Shown here: in pieces, positions 52,796 to 61,906 of the stretch
Position numbering within the stretch: the stretch's first letter is position 1
Layout of the letters: each line of letters begins with the position of its first letter
From: Paraburkholderia atlantica
GTDB taxonomy: Bacteria > Pseudomonadota > Gammaproteobacteria > Burkholderiales > Burkholderiaceae
Direction of reading: 5' to 3'
Assembly: GCF_009362785.1 (NCBI RefSeq)
Contig: NZ_WHNQ01000032.1
Location: 18,654-82,653, forward strand
DNA length: 64,000 bases
Program-made: the position numbers and the translations under genes
The notes under the pieces: model-generated
Database searches by the model: none
What the model saw: the letters and a program-made list of their open reading frames with translations, nothing else
Told to the model about the DNA's origin: nothing

Positions 52796-53221
52796 ATGAT
52801 GGATTCAATCAAGCCGAATAGCATGTTCGCCGAGTACACGAAAATGATCGGGCAGTTCAGACTGCCGGGTATCGATGTCGCGGCGATCCTCGAATCGCGC
52901 CGCAAAGATTTCGCGGCGTTCGTCGAAGCCAACACGACCGCGCTTGCAGGCGCGCAGTCGCTGGCGCTGAAGCAGGCCGACATGTTCCGTTCGACGCTGA
53001 GCGAATTGCAGGCGCTCGTCACGCGTGGCGCGCAGTCGGGCGACCAACCTCCGCCCAACGCGGGCGAGGCGGTACGGCAAGCCTTGCACAAGGCAATGGT
53101 CGACATGCAGCAACTGGCGGACGCCGCGTATCGCGCGCAGTCGGACAGCGTCGCCGTCATTACGAAGCGCGTCGCCGAACGCGTCGAGGAATTGAAGTCG
53201 CTGTTCGTGCCGAAGAAGTAA
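52796..53221 (+). CDS. Phasin (PHA granule-associated protein)
   Basis: A 141-aa mostly helical protein of the phasin family: FAEYTKMIGQFRLPGIDVAA near the start, IESRRKDFAAF-type and ALKQADMFRSTLSELQALVT segments, then KRVAERVEELKSLFVPKK. It coats PHA granules. Two consecutive ATGs (52796 and 52799) follow GGAG. Its stop overlaps the PhaZ start (TAATG). The position between synthase and depolymerase supports the call. Confidence 0.88.
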   Translation: MMDSIKPNSMFAEYTKMIGQFRLPGIDVAAILESRRKDFAAFVEANTTALAGAQSLALKQADMFRSTLSELQALVTRGAQSGDQPPPNAGEAVRQALHKAMVDMQQLADAAYRAQSDSVAVITKRVAERVEELKSLFVPKK

Positions 53222-54114
53222 TGCGGGCCGCCGACAACTCGAATGAACTGTCCTTCCAGAAGATCGTCCGGAACCGGGAAATGCAAACGAGCCCTCAGAC
53301 TGCTTGCCGCATGGAAATCCAGATGATCGATCTGGATGGCCAGAGGCTGCGTGTCGCGACATGGCGGGGCAGCGATGCTTCGCAGCCGCTGTTGATCTTC
53401 AACGGCATCGGCGCGAACCTCGAACTCGTCGAGCCGTTCGTCGCGGCGCTCGAAGACGTCAGCGCGATTATCTTCGACGTGCCCGGTGTCGGCGGTTCGC
53501 CCGCGCCGGTCGTGCCGTATCGCTTTTCGACGTTGTCGGTGTTGGCCGACCGCCTGCTCACGCGGCTCGGCTTCGACGGTACCGTCGATGTCCTCGGGGT
53601 ATCTTGGGGCGGCGCGCTGGCGCAGCAGTTCGCTCGTCTGTATCCGCGCCGCTGCCGCAGGCTGGTTCTTGCGTCCACGTCGCCGGGCGTGATCATGGTG
53701 CCGGCCAAACTGTCGGTGCTGTCGAAGCTGATCTGGCCGCGCCGCTATACCGATCCCGATTATCTGCAAGAGGTCGGGGCGCAACTCTACGGCGGCGCTT
53801 ACCGGCGCGATCCATCGCTGCTGAAAGAGCACAGCCGGCACATCCAGCCGCCGCGCGGACGCGGCTATCTGTATCAACTGCTCGCCGCCTCGGGCTGGAC
53901 GAGCCTGCCGTGGCTCGGCGCATTGCGGCAGAAGACGCTAGTCATGCACGGCAACGACGACCCGATCGTGCCGCTGACCAACGCGAAAATCCTCGCCGCG
54001 CGCATTCCCAATGCGACGCTGTATGTGATCGACGACGGTCACCTGTTTCTGATCGCACGCGCGAGTGAAGTAGCGCCAGTCGTGCGCAAGTTCCTGCGGC
54101 AGGAGGCGAATTGA
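53221..54114 (+). CDS. phaZ: Intracellular medium-chain-length PHA depolymerase
   Basis: A 297-aa alpha/beta hydrolase. The N-terminal region LLIFNGIGANLELVEPFVAA, the FDVPGVGGSPAP stretch, the lipase box GVSWGG (Ser near residue 124), the Asp in MHGNDDPIVPL and the His in IDDGHLFLIARA are all characteristic of Pseudomonas PhaZ. It mobilises stored polymer to 3-hydroxy-fatty acids. The first ~30 residues are poorly conserved and an internal ATG (53281) is a possible start. Coupling to phasin on one side and DUF445 on the other shows one operon. Confidence 0.92.
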   Translation: MRAADNSNELSFQKIVRNREMQTSPQTACRMEIQMIDLDGQRLRVATWRGSDASQPLLIFNGIGANLELVEPFVAALEDVSAIIFDVPGVGGSPAPVVPYRFSTLSVLADRLLTRLGFDGTVDVLGVSWGGALAQQFARLYPRRCRRLVLASTSPGVIMVPAKLSVLSKLIWPRRYTDPDYLQEVGAQLYGGAYRRDPSLLKEHSRHIQPPRGRGYLYQLLAASGWTSLPWLGALRQKTLVMHGNDDPIVPLTNAKILAARIPNATLYVIDDGHLFLIARASEVAPVVRKFLRQEAN

Positions 54115-55379
54115 GTGTGTTCGGGGATGGCTGCGGGTGCACTCGCGATATGAGCAAGTCGGAAAGCTTGCAGCGCATGCGGCGCACCGCGCTGGGCCTG
54201 CTGCTGGTGATGATTGCGTTGCTGGCGGCGTGCGTCGCGTGGCAGGGCGATCATGCGTGGCTCGCGTGGCCGCGTGCGTTTGCGGCGGCCGGCATGGCGG
54301 GCGCGATCGCGGACTGGTATGCGGTCGTTGCGCTGTTTCGTCATCCGCTGGGATTGCGCATTCCGCACACGGCGATCATTGCGCGAAACCAGCAGCGTAT
54401 CGCCCAGAGTCTCGGCAATTTCGTCGAAGAAAACTTTTTGACGCCGGAGTTGATCATCGGCAGGTTGCGCGAGCATCGTGCGTCGCAAGCGCTTGCACGA
54501 TGGCTGACGGAGCCGGCGAACAGCCGTGGCGTCGCGGATGTCATCGCGGATTCCATCGCGGGCGTGCTCGAAGATAGTAACGGCACAGACCTGACGTGGT
54601 TTTTCGATCGTCTGCTGATACCGCAGTTGCGCACGCTCGATATATCCCGTGTAGCCGGAGACGCACTGAAGGTCTTGACGCAGGGTGAGCGGCACCAGCC
54701 GCTGCTGGATCACGGGCTCATCTCGTTGGAACAGTGGCTGACATGCAACGCGAATATCATCAAGGCCAAGTTCAGCGAGGCATCGAAGTACACGCCTGCA
54801 CCGCTCGATGGCTACATCGTGCGGAAATTCATCGAAGGCATCATTGCGCTGCTCCACGAGGTGGCGGCAAGCCCCGAGCACGAGTTGCGCCGCCAGTTCG
54901 ATGAGGCCTTGCAGGATCTCATCGTACGCTTGCGGACGTCGGCCACGCACCGTCGTTTCGGCAAGTCGTTGATGCGCGACTGCGTGCGACATTTCAGGGA
55001 GGAAAACTACCAACGCGTGCTGATCGCGCATTTGCGATCACGTGTGATCGGCGATCTCGCGCGCGAGCAATCCAGCCTGCGTGACGCGTTGGCGCGCGTA
55101 CTCGCCTCGCTCGGCAAGCGCATCGCCCGTGAGCCCGCGATTCAACGCAAGCTCGACGCATGGTGGCTTGCGCTCGCGCGCGAACTCGTCGTGCGCTACC
55201 GGCATCAGTTCTCCGCATTGGTTACGGACGTCGTGCAAAGCTGGAATGCCGACGAAGTGAGCCGCAAGATCGAAATGGAAATCGGCCGGGACCTGCAATA
55301 TGTGCGAATCAACGGCACGTTGGTTGGCGGGATGGTTGGCGTGTTGCTGCATGCGGCCACGCTCGTCTTCGCCCGATGA
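54111..55379 (+). CDS. DUF445-family membrane protein
   Basis: A protein of up to 422 aa with two N-terminal membrane segments (about residues 27-45 and 54-75), a long cytoplasmic or periplasmic helical domain, and a final membrane segment (LVGGMVGVLLHAATLVF). The TTG start at 54111 has a strong AGGAGG and overlaps the PhaZ stop (TTGA); an ATG at 54150 is the alternative. DUF445 (YjiN-like) function is unknown. Here it sits in a PHA operon, which may be chance or may point to a role in membrane contact with granules. Confidence 0.82.
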   Translation: MSVFGDGCGCTRDMSKSESLQRMRRTALGLLLVMIALLAACVAWQGDHAWLAWPRAFAAAGMAGAIADWYAVVALFRHPLGLRIPHTAIIARNQQRIAQSLGNFVEENFLTPELIIGRLREHRASQALARWLTEPANSRGVADVIADSIAGVLEDSNGTDLTWFFDRLLIPQLRTLDISRVAGDALKVLTQGERHQPLLDHGLISLEQWLTCNANIIKAKFSEASKYTPAPLDGYIVRKFIEGIIALLHEVAASPEHELRRQFDEALQDLIVRLRTSATHRRFGKSLMRDCVRHFREENYQRVLIAHLRSRVIGDLAREQSSLRDALARVLASLGKRIAREPAIQRKLDAWWLALARELVVRYRHQFSALVTDVVQSWNADEVSRKIEMEIGRDLQYVRINGTLVGGMVGVLLHAATLVFAR

Positions 55380-55391
55380 ACCCTCGTTGCG

Positions 55392-58124
55392 CTAGGCGGC
55401 AGCGATCAATCCCAGCGTCTGCGCGCGAGCCACAGCCTGCGCGCGCTTGTCGACTTCGAGTTTGATGAAGATGTTCTTGACGTGCGTCTTGACGGTTTCA
55501 GGTCCGATGCCCAACGTGCGCGCAATTTCCTTGTTCGACTGCCCCTGAGCGATCAGTTCGACGATGCCGCGCTCGCGTGCGCTCAACGGCTCGCGCTCGG
55601 CGTCTCGCTCGGGTTTCGCGTCGGGCTCATAGAGTGCGCGCCAGCCATCCAGAAGCCGATCGATGTAGGCAATAGTGTCCTTCGCATTCGGCGTGGAACG
55701 CGTGTCGTCGCGAACCGCTTGCAGGAGCCGGCCGATTTCCGGGCCTTGATCGAGAATCGAGCGATAGATCTGATGATTCGCGCTCAACGCCTGGCGGAAA
55801 ATCTCGATGGCGCGCGTCTCTTCGTTCGCGCGCATCCACACCAAAGCAAGCGTAGTGCGCACGCGCAGCGCCAGGTAATCGTTATGCCGGCTTTCGACGC
55901 TGCGCAACGCGGACATCAACGATTCGATCGCGTCTTCCGTGCGGTTCTGCGCCATGGCCAGCCATGCGACCCCGATCGCGCGGAAGGTCTCGATCTCGGG
56001 CGAGGCTGGTTTCGAAGCGGCGGCGCGCGCGCTCACCAACTGATCCAGTTGCGCGACGCCTGCCGCGGCTTCGTCGATTCTCCCTTCCCTGAGATTGAGC
56101 CGCGTACGCTCGACGAGAACGCCGGCAGTCAGCCGATCCCAACCGCGCGTATAACCGAGAGCCTGTGCGTGATCGAGAAGCGCATACGCGTGCTCGGTGT
56201 TCGAACGCGCGGTGGCGATCCGCATCAGCACACGATAAGCGATCAACGTGCTGTCGAGCAGCACCGCGAGATCGATCACCGGTATCAGGTCGACCAGCAG
56301 CACCTCCGCTTCATCGAGCCGTCCTTGTTCGTACCAGATCTGCGCGATCATCGGCTTGCATAGCGCCGCCGCGATCGACCTGGGACCCGCCTGGCGCTCG
56401 GCCAATTCGATCGACTCGTTGAAATAGCGCTCGGCGAGCGTGAAGTGCATCTGCTGCATTTCCGCGTGACCGAGAAGGCATAGGCGATAGACCGACGCGA
56501 ACACGTTGCGCTGGTCTTCGTCGATCGAATCGGGAATCCACGGCGCTGCGTACAGCGCGCCGAGGTTGCCAGCTTTCCAGTGCGCGAAACGCACGACGTT
56601 GGACGCGACGTTGAGGGTCCAGCTATCGGTCGACGGTCGTTCGAGACACGCTTGCGCAAGCGCCAGCGCGCGCGGCGGATCGTCTTGTAGCGCGGCGATC
56701 ACCGAGCGGATCGCCTGGCATTCCCAGCGGATGTCGGCAGCGGCATCGCTCGTGTTCGTGCTCGCGTCCTGCTCGATCTGATCGAGCATCGTGAGCGCTT
56801 CGTCGAAACGCATCGCGAGCGCCATGCCCCACGCAATCGCGAGCGTGACGTGGGTCTGCCCGCGCATCAGGCGCGCCGGGAACTGCCGTTGCCATCCGAG
56901 CAGAGTGAGCAGGTCGCCTTTCGTGACGAGCGCCATCGCGCAGTGGCCCATCAGCGAGACGGCGTGATCCATATCGCCCGCGGCGATCGCGTGCTTGACC
57001 GCGTCGGTCCATAAGGACTGGTCGGCGTACCACTGGCATGCACGCCGATGCAGTTCGACCACTTCATCGCGGTGCTGCGTTTTCAACCTGCGACGCAAGT
57101 ACTCGCCCATCAGAGGGTGATAGCGGAACCAGCAGCCGTCGATGTCGAGCGGCGACAGCAGCAACTGGCGAGCGGCGATCATCTCCAGCATGCCTTGCTC
57201 CGCAGGGACACCAGTGACCGCTTCGCACAGTGGCGCGCTCAGGCGTTCGAGAATCGACGTGCGCAGCATGAAGCCGACCAGATCGGCGGGCAGGCGCTTG
57301 AGAATTTCTTCGAGGTAGACGGCGAATGGCGGCGATGCGCCCGACGGCGCGCTCAGATCGCGCTCGGGCCGGCCTTCATCGCGCGCGAGTACCGACGCCG
57401 AGATGCGCAGTGCAGCAGCCCAGCCTTCGGTGCGCGTGTACAGACACTTGATGCTCGACGTGTGCAATCTGCCTGGGCACTCGTGTTCGACGAAGCGGCG
57501 TGTTTCGTCGAAGTCGAAGCGCAGAGTCGACGCGTCGATCTGTAGCAGATCGTTTCGCGCGCTCAGTTTGCCGAGCGGCAGCGGCGGGTCGCTCCGCGTG
57601 CAAATTACGACATGCACGTTCGACGACAGGTTTGCGACGAAGTACGCCATCGCGTCGTGAATGGCGGGCAGGCTGATCAGGTGGTAGTCGTCGATGAACA
57701 GATAGACCTCGTCGTCGACTTCGATCAGTTCGTTGATCAGCGTCGCGACGACTGCCTGCGCGGGCACGAGCGACGCCTCGCTGGTCAGGCTGATCGCGGC
57801 CGCACCGACGCCCGGACAAGCGTTGCGCAATGCCTGCGCCAGATGATGGAAGAAGCGCGCGGGCTCGTCGTCTTCGGTGTCGAGCGAAAGCCACGCGACG
57901 CATTCGCCGCCCGCCGCGATCCGGGCGAGCCACGAAAGCGCCAGCGACGTCTTGCCGAAGCCGGCTGGCGCCTTGATCACCGTGAGTCGCTTGTTCTCGG
58001 CCTGATCCACGAGGGACGCGAGCCGCGGGCGCGCGATCAGCCCTGCGGATAGGCGCGGCGGAAGAACTTTCGTCGCGAGGAAGAGCGGCGGGCTCTTCGG
58101 GGGCGGCGCTTGAATGACTTGCAT
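55392..58124 (-). CDS. MalT/AlkS-like LuxR-family ATP-dependent activator
   Basis: A 910-aa STAND-type regulator. The start at 58124 has GGAG upstream; the frame extends 15 codons more. The N-terminal NTPase has Walker A APAGFGKTSL near residue 52 and Walker B-like VYLFIDDYHL near residue 138. TPR-like repeats fill about 350-830, and a LuxR helix-turn-helix ends the protein (LSARERGIVELIAQGQSNKE, then VKTHVKNIFIKLEVD). MalT and AlkS work this way, needing ATP and a ligand. It is convergent with the PHA operon, so control of that operon by a fatty-acid-type ligand is a reasonable inference. Confidence 0.92.
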   Translation of the reverse strand: MQVIQAPPPKSPPLFLATKVLPPRLSAGLIARPRLASLVDQAENKRLTVIKAPAGFGKTSLALSWLARIAAGGECVAWLSLDTEDDEPARFFHHLAQALRNACPGVGAAAISLTSEASLVPAQAVVATLINELIEVDDEVYLFIDDYHLISLPAIHDAMAYFVANLSSNVHVVICTRSDPPLPLGKLSARNDLLQIDASTLRFDFDETRRFVEHECPGRLHTSSIKCLYTRTEGWAAALRISASVLARDEGRPERDLSAPSGASPPFAVYLEEILKRLPADLVGFMLRTSILERLSAPLCEAVTGVPAEQGMLEMIAARQLLLSPLDIDGCWFRYHPLMGEYLRRRLKTQHRDEVVELHRRACQWYADQSLWTDAVKHAIAAGDMDHAVSLMGHCAMALVTKGDLLTLLGWQRQFPARLMRGQTHVTLAIAWGMALAMRFDEALTMLDQIEQDASTNTSDAAADIRWECQAIRSVIAALQDDPPRALALAQACLERPSTDSWTLNVASNVVRFAHWKAGNLGALYAAPWIPDSIDEDQRNVFASVYRLCLLGHAEMQQMHFTLAERYFNESIELAERQAGPRSIAAALCKPMIAQIWYEQGRLDEAEVLLVDLIPVIDLAVLLDSTLIAYRVLMRIATARSNTEHAYALLDHAQALGYTRGWDRLTAGVLVERTRLNLREGRIDEAAAGVAQLDQLVSARAAASKPASPEIETFRAIGVAWLAMAQNRTEDAIESLMSALRSVESRHNDYLALRVRTTLALVWMRANEETRAIEIFRQALSANHQIYRSILDQGPEIGRLLQAVRDDTRSTPNAKDTIAYIDRLLDGWRALYEPDAKPERDAEREPLSARERGIVELIAQGQSNKEIARTLGIGPETVKTHVKNIFIKLEVDKRAQAVARAQTLGLIAAA

Positions 58125-58445
58125 CGGCTGCTCCAGGCGTTTGGCTTGACCCTGACTGCCATTCCCCATCTGCGCGATTGCGCTCCCCTGTTAGGGGGAT
58201 ATTGCGTCGCACCACGCTGGGTGACCATACACCCCAACGAGACGACCGAAGCGACCAGACGGGCCCCGCGATGCGGCACGCCGATGATGACCCTCGGCGG
58301 CCGGATTCGACTGGCCTGGCTGAAGAAATCATACGCCGAAGCACTTCGAAGGAGGAGACATGCGCTCCGCAGCGAGTCGCAGCGGCGCGCACGGGCGTGC
58401 CGTCCACGGAACTCGACTGACTATACGGAATTGACGCAGGAATCG

Positions 58446-58727
58446 ATGATGAGCATTTGTATTGCACCGCTGCGCGACATGCGCTTTGTGATGACCGAAC
58501 TGGCCGGCCTTGGCAACCTGCCGTCGCTGCCGGGATGGGAAGAAGCAACGCCCGAACTCGCCGACGCGGTGCTCGACGAGGCGGCGAAACTGGCACCCGA
58601 AGTGCTCGCGCCGCTCAGCAAATCCGGCGATCAGTAAGGCGCGCGGCTCGCGGGCGATGGCGTTGGCACGGCGGAAGGTTTCGCGGCGGCGTCGCTTGCG
58701 GCCGGCGTGCACGCGCTCGACGACTAG
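58446..58727 (+). pseudogene. Acyl-CoA dehydrogenase N-terminal fragment
   Basis: The frame reads APLRDMRFVMTELAGLGNLP, then EEATPELADAVLDEAAKLAP and EVLAPLSKSGDQ, an in-frame TAA at 58635, then GARLAGDGVGTAEGFAAASL. This is the N-terminus of acyl-CoA dehydrogenases found beside PHA and beta-oxidation genes. It is cut after about 90 codons by a stop and deletion. It may be translated to a 63-aa peptide but cannot be an enzyme. Confidence 0.75.
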
Positions 58728-58961
58728 CCGCAAAACATAGTTGACGAAGCCCGCGTCGAGACATGGGAACGCTCATGATTTTCGCCGTTGTTGTGCGTTG
58801 GGTTCGGACAGGCGGGTCGACGATGGCACGTGCGTTGCTCGCAAGACGGTGGCCGCTTGCGATGGCGTCGGCGCGATCGACACGCCGCGTCGTCGCACGC
58901 GCATCCGCGAATCCCGACCCTGTTGGCCCGCGCGACGGGCCCATCGACTACGAGGCACGAC

Positions 58962-60131
58962 ATGAGAGCCCTTTGCTGGCACGGCAAGAAAGACGTCCGC
59001 GTCGACAACGTCCCGGACCCGGTCATCGAGCATCCGCGCGATGCGATCATCAAGGTGTCCAGTTGCGCGATCTGCGGTTCGGATCTGCATCTGTTCGATG
59101 GCTTTATGCCGTCGATGAAGTCGGGCGACATCCTCGGTCACGAGTTCATGGGGGAGGTCGTCGAAGTCGGCTCCGGCAACTCCAGGCTGAAAGTAGGCGA
59201 GCGCGTAGTTGTGCCGTTTACGATCGCGTGCGGCGAGTGCGATCAGTGCCGGCGGGGTTTCTTTTCGGTGTGTGAGCGTTCGAATCGCAACAAGGAAATG
59301 GCTGACAAGGTGTTTGGCCACACCACCGCTGGCCTGTTCGGTTACTCGCATCTGACCGGCGGTTATCCGGGCGGGCAGGCCGAATACGTGCGCGTGCCGT
59401 TCGCGGACGTCACGCCGGTCAAGATTCCCGACGGCCTGACCGACGAGCAGGTGCTGTTCCTTGGCGACATCTTGCCGACCGGCTGGCAGGCCGCGGTGCA
59501 ATGCGAAATACAGCCGACCGACACTGTCGCGATCTGGGGCGCGGGTCCGGTCGGCCAGTTCGCGATCCGCAGTGCGATCCTGCTTGGCGCAAAGCAGGTG
59601 ATCGTGATCGACCGCGTTCCCGAGCGCCTCGACATGGCGCGCGCCGTCGGCGCTATCACGATCAACTTCGAGGACGAGAGTGTGCTCGATCGGTTAAAGG
59701 AACTAACGCACGGCAAGGGCCCGGAAAAATGCATCGATGCGGTCGGCATGGAGTCGCATGCGACGCGCTCGTTCGATGCGCTTTACGACCGCGCAAAGCA
59801 GGCGGTGATGCTCGAAACGGACCGTCCGCATGTGCTGCGCGAAATGATCTATGTGTGCCGGCCGGCGGGCGTGCTGTCGATTCCGGGCGTGTACGGCGGG
59901 CTGATCGACAAGATCCCGTTCGGCGCCGCGATGAACAAGGGCCTGACATTTCGCATGGGGCAGACGCACGTGAATCGCTGGACCGACGATCTGCTCAGGC
60001 GGATCCAGGATGGGCATATCGATCCGTCGTTCGTGATCACCCATACAGTCCCGCTCGAACAAGGGCCCGACATGTACCGCGTGTTTCGGGAGAAGGAGGA
60101 CGGCTGCATCAAGGTGGTGATGAAACCGTAG
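58962..60131 (+). CDS. Zinc-dependent alcohol dehydrogenase (formaldehyde dehydrogenase-like)
   Basis: A 389-aa medium-chain dehydrogenase. The catalytic zinc site includes CAICGSDLHLFDGF and GHEFMGEV; the structural zinc loop is CGECDQCRRGFFSVC; the Rossmann motif is IWGAGPVGQFAIRSA. The length and an insertion at about 250-300 resemble glutathione-independent formaldehyde dehydrogenase-type members, commonly annotated as glutathione-dependent formaldehyde dehydrogenase. It stands alone next to stress-linked genes. Substrate uncertain. Confidence 0.92.
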   Translation: MRALCWHGKKDVRVDNVPDPVIEHPRDAIIKVSSCAICGSDLHLFDGFMPSMKSGDILGHEFMGEVVEVGSGNSRLKVGERVVVPFTIACGECDQCRRGFFSVCERSNRNKEMADKVFGHTTAGLFGYSHLTGGYPGGQAEYVRVPFADVTPVKIPDGLTDEQVLFLGDILPTGWQAAVQCEIQPTDTVAIWGAGPVGQFAIRSAILLGAKQVIVIDRVPERLDMARAVGAITINFEDESVLDRLKELTHGKGPEKCIDAVGMESHATRSFDALYDRAKQAVMLETDRPHVLREMIYVCRPAGVLSIPGVYGGLIDKIPFGAAMNKGLTFRMGQTHVNRWTDDLLRRIQDGHIDPSFVITHTVPLEQGPDMYRVFREKEDGCIKVVMKP

Positions 60132-60234
60132 AACTTTCGAGCCGTTTCTCCGGCCACGCGATTACCGCCAGCCTTCCGCACAGCGGGTGGTGCTACGGCG
60201 CAGGAGATGGGAGGCGTCTGCAGCGCAATCGACT

Positions 60235-60636
60235 TCAGTGCGAGTTGCAAAGTCGCCAGCGGGACCCCGGCGGCCGCAGGGCGAACGCCCCGCAGTCCTT
60301 CAGCCTTGCGCAAATCTGTACCAGGAGCGCTGGCGGCGGATCGGCCGCGACCAGCAATGCGTGGGCGGCGCGGCTGTCCTCGCTTATGCTCGCCACGAAA
60401 CAGTCGGCTTGCGGCTCGATGAACCGGTTGAGGGCGATTAGCCCCCACTCCCCGTGAGCCGCGTATTCGGCATGATCCATTTCGTGCATCGGGAACACCG
60501 ATTTCGGCGAGCCGGGGGAAGCCGCGAGTGAGAAAAGGAACATGTCCAACTCACATAAACCGGACTCAGCGAGAGATTGGCGTGCGTCAGAAGCATCGCG
60601 ATACGAGCGAAAGATTGCGCTCAGATACTCGGCCAT
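60235..60636 (-). CDS. Hypothetical protein, 133 aa
   Basis: An unrecognised protein starting MAEYLSAIFRSYRDASDARQ. The opening resembles small proteins that begin with a ferredoxin-like SYxDAxxAR helix, but the remainder has no signature. There is no signal peptide or membrane segment. The ribosome site is weak. A real gene is likelier than not from its amino-acid composition, but this is uncertain. Confidence 0.5.
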   Translation of the reverse strand: MAEYLSAIFRSYRDASDARQSLAESGLCELDMFLFSLAASPGSPKSVFPMHEMDHAEYAAHGEWGLIALNRFIEPQADCFVASISEDSRAAHALLVAADPPPALLVQICARLKDCGAFALRPPGSRWRLCNSH

Positions 60637-60869
60637 TTTGGCGACCCCGTCCTTTTCTATCGCTTAAGCAGGAAGCACGCTGTGTGCCGCGTTCCGACCT
60701 CCGGTCCATATCTTCATCCCGATGCGAAATTCGCTGATCATCCAGGCGTTGTGGTCGCGAACGGGATCACGTTGAGCAGGAAGAATCTGGCCTGCCGTCT
60801 GTCTTCCGGTAGCCTCGTTGTTCACTTGAACCCGTCGTGCCGGCTCTCACTGCCGCAGAAACGCGCAGA

Positions 60870-61347
60870 TCACCGATCGCCTACAAACCCCGGCAATGAT
60901 GCGGCCTCGCGAGCGCGTGCGAAGCGAACGGCTTGCGTAAGCGCCAGCGCGAACGCGGCTTCGCTGGTGTCGTGGATCGGTACGTGCGCCCTAAAGAAGC
61001 TTGCCCACAGAAACGACTCATACGCACGCTTCGGTTTGCGATAGGCGCCAGCACGTCGCGCAAATGCTGCAAGACTTTGATAGGGGTCGTCCATCATTGC
61101 GAAAAGCGACATCGGCATTTCTCCGATCGCGCGTCGCACGCCACGATCATCGCCAGGCGCACGCCCAGTGGTGATGGTCGACAACAAAAAAAGAGTGTCC
61201 TGGTCCCAACGCTACCCGGACCGCATGCCGCTCCATGAACGCGTTGGTGTCGTTGGAATGACGGTCGGTCAGAAGCGCTTTAGCGCTGACGTAACGCGCG
61301 CCGATTGTCATTTGAGTCGGCCGCAATTCATTGACATGCAAATACAT
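60870..61347 (-). pseudogene. Frameshifted ParB-like nuclease-family gene
   Basis: Two overlapping minus-strand frames give successive parts of one protein of the ParB-like (ParBc_2) family. The N-terminal piece is MYLHVNELRPTQMTIGARYV, later VALGPGHSFFVVDHHHWACA. The C-terminal piece is EMPMSLFAMMDDPYQSLAAF, then KRAYESFLWASFFRAHVPI. The frame change falls about 61147-61190, and the part between the two is shorter than in the family. The gene is therefore broken. Confidence 0.7.
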
Positions 61348-61548
61348 CATGATCGAAAAGTGTGTCGAAACGCATTTTCGGACGAGCACTACTCCTGCCT
61401 CGATACTGCGGGCCAACGCGATCCGTCGGCAACATCGCAATGTTGCCGCGCTCGCATGGGCCGACCAGCATTCGGCATGTCCTTTCGCGCCAGCCTCCGT
61501 CCGAATTGCGTGGTCCCACTCACGAAGGAACTGCGCCTCGACTTGTCG

Positions 61549-61812
61549 TCACTGCTTGATCGGACCGGTCGCGTTAGAGTCGGACGCGCCTTGGGGCGAC
61601 ATGCCACTTTCGCGCTTTTGCATCAATGTGCCACTCGCCGGTTTGCCGGTGCCGGCGTCCGCAGCACGGCCCATGCTCTGCCCAGCGGTGCCCGGCTGGG
61701 TGCTTTGAGCATCCTGCTTCGGCTGCACGTTGCCGGCATTGGGTTGTTGCGCAAACGCGCAAGCGCTAGCAATCATTGAAATAACGCTCACTGCTGCCAC
61801 TATCAGCTTCAT
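61549..61812 (-). CDS. Small secreted hypothetical protein, 87 aa
   Basis: The ATG at 61812 has GGAG seven bases upstream. A clean signal peptide covers about residues 1-22 (ends SACAFAQQ). The remaining ~65 residues are low-complexity, rich in Gln, Ser, Gly, Ala and Pro (QPKQDAQSTQPGTAGQ), without Cys or a fold signature. Short proteins of this kind are common in Burkholderiaceae. Periplasmic location is predicted; function unknown. Confidence 0.65.
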   Translation of the reverse strand: MKLIVAAVSVISMIASACAFAQQPNAGNVQPKQDAQSTQPGTAGQSMGRAADAGTGKPASGTLMQKRESGMSPQGASDSNATGPIKQ

Positions 61813-61906
61813 GACGATCTCCATTTGTGAAGCGCCCTTGGAACCTGTCTACCCATTTGCGCAGCATTTCTCATGCCCTCAAGCAGCATCGTTGCACGGG
61901 CCGAAA

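Noticed and set aside
60637..60869. Possible gene between the hypothetical protein and the ParB relic
   Set aside because: Short frames only, without ribosome sites or recognisable motifs.
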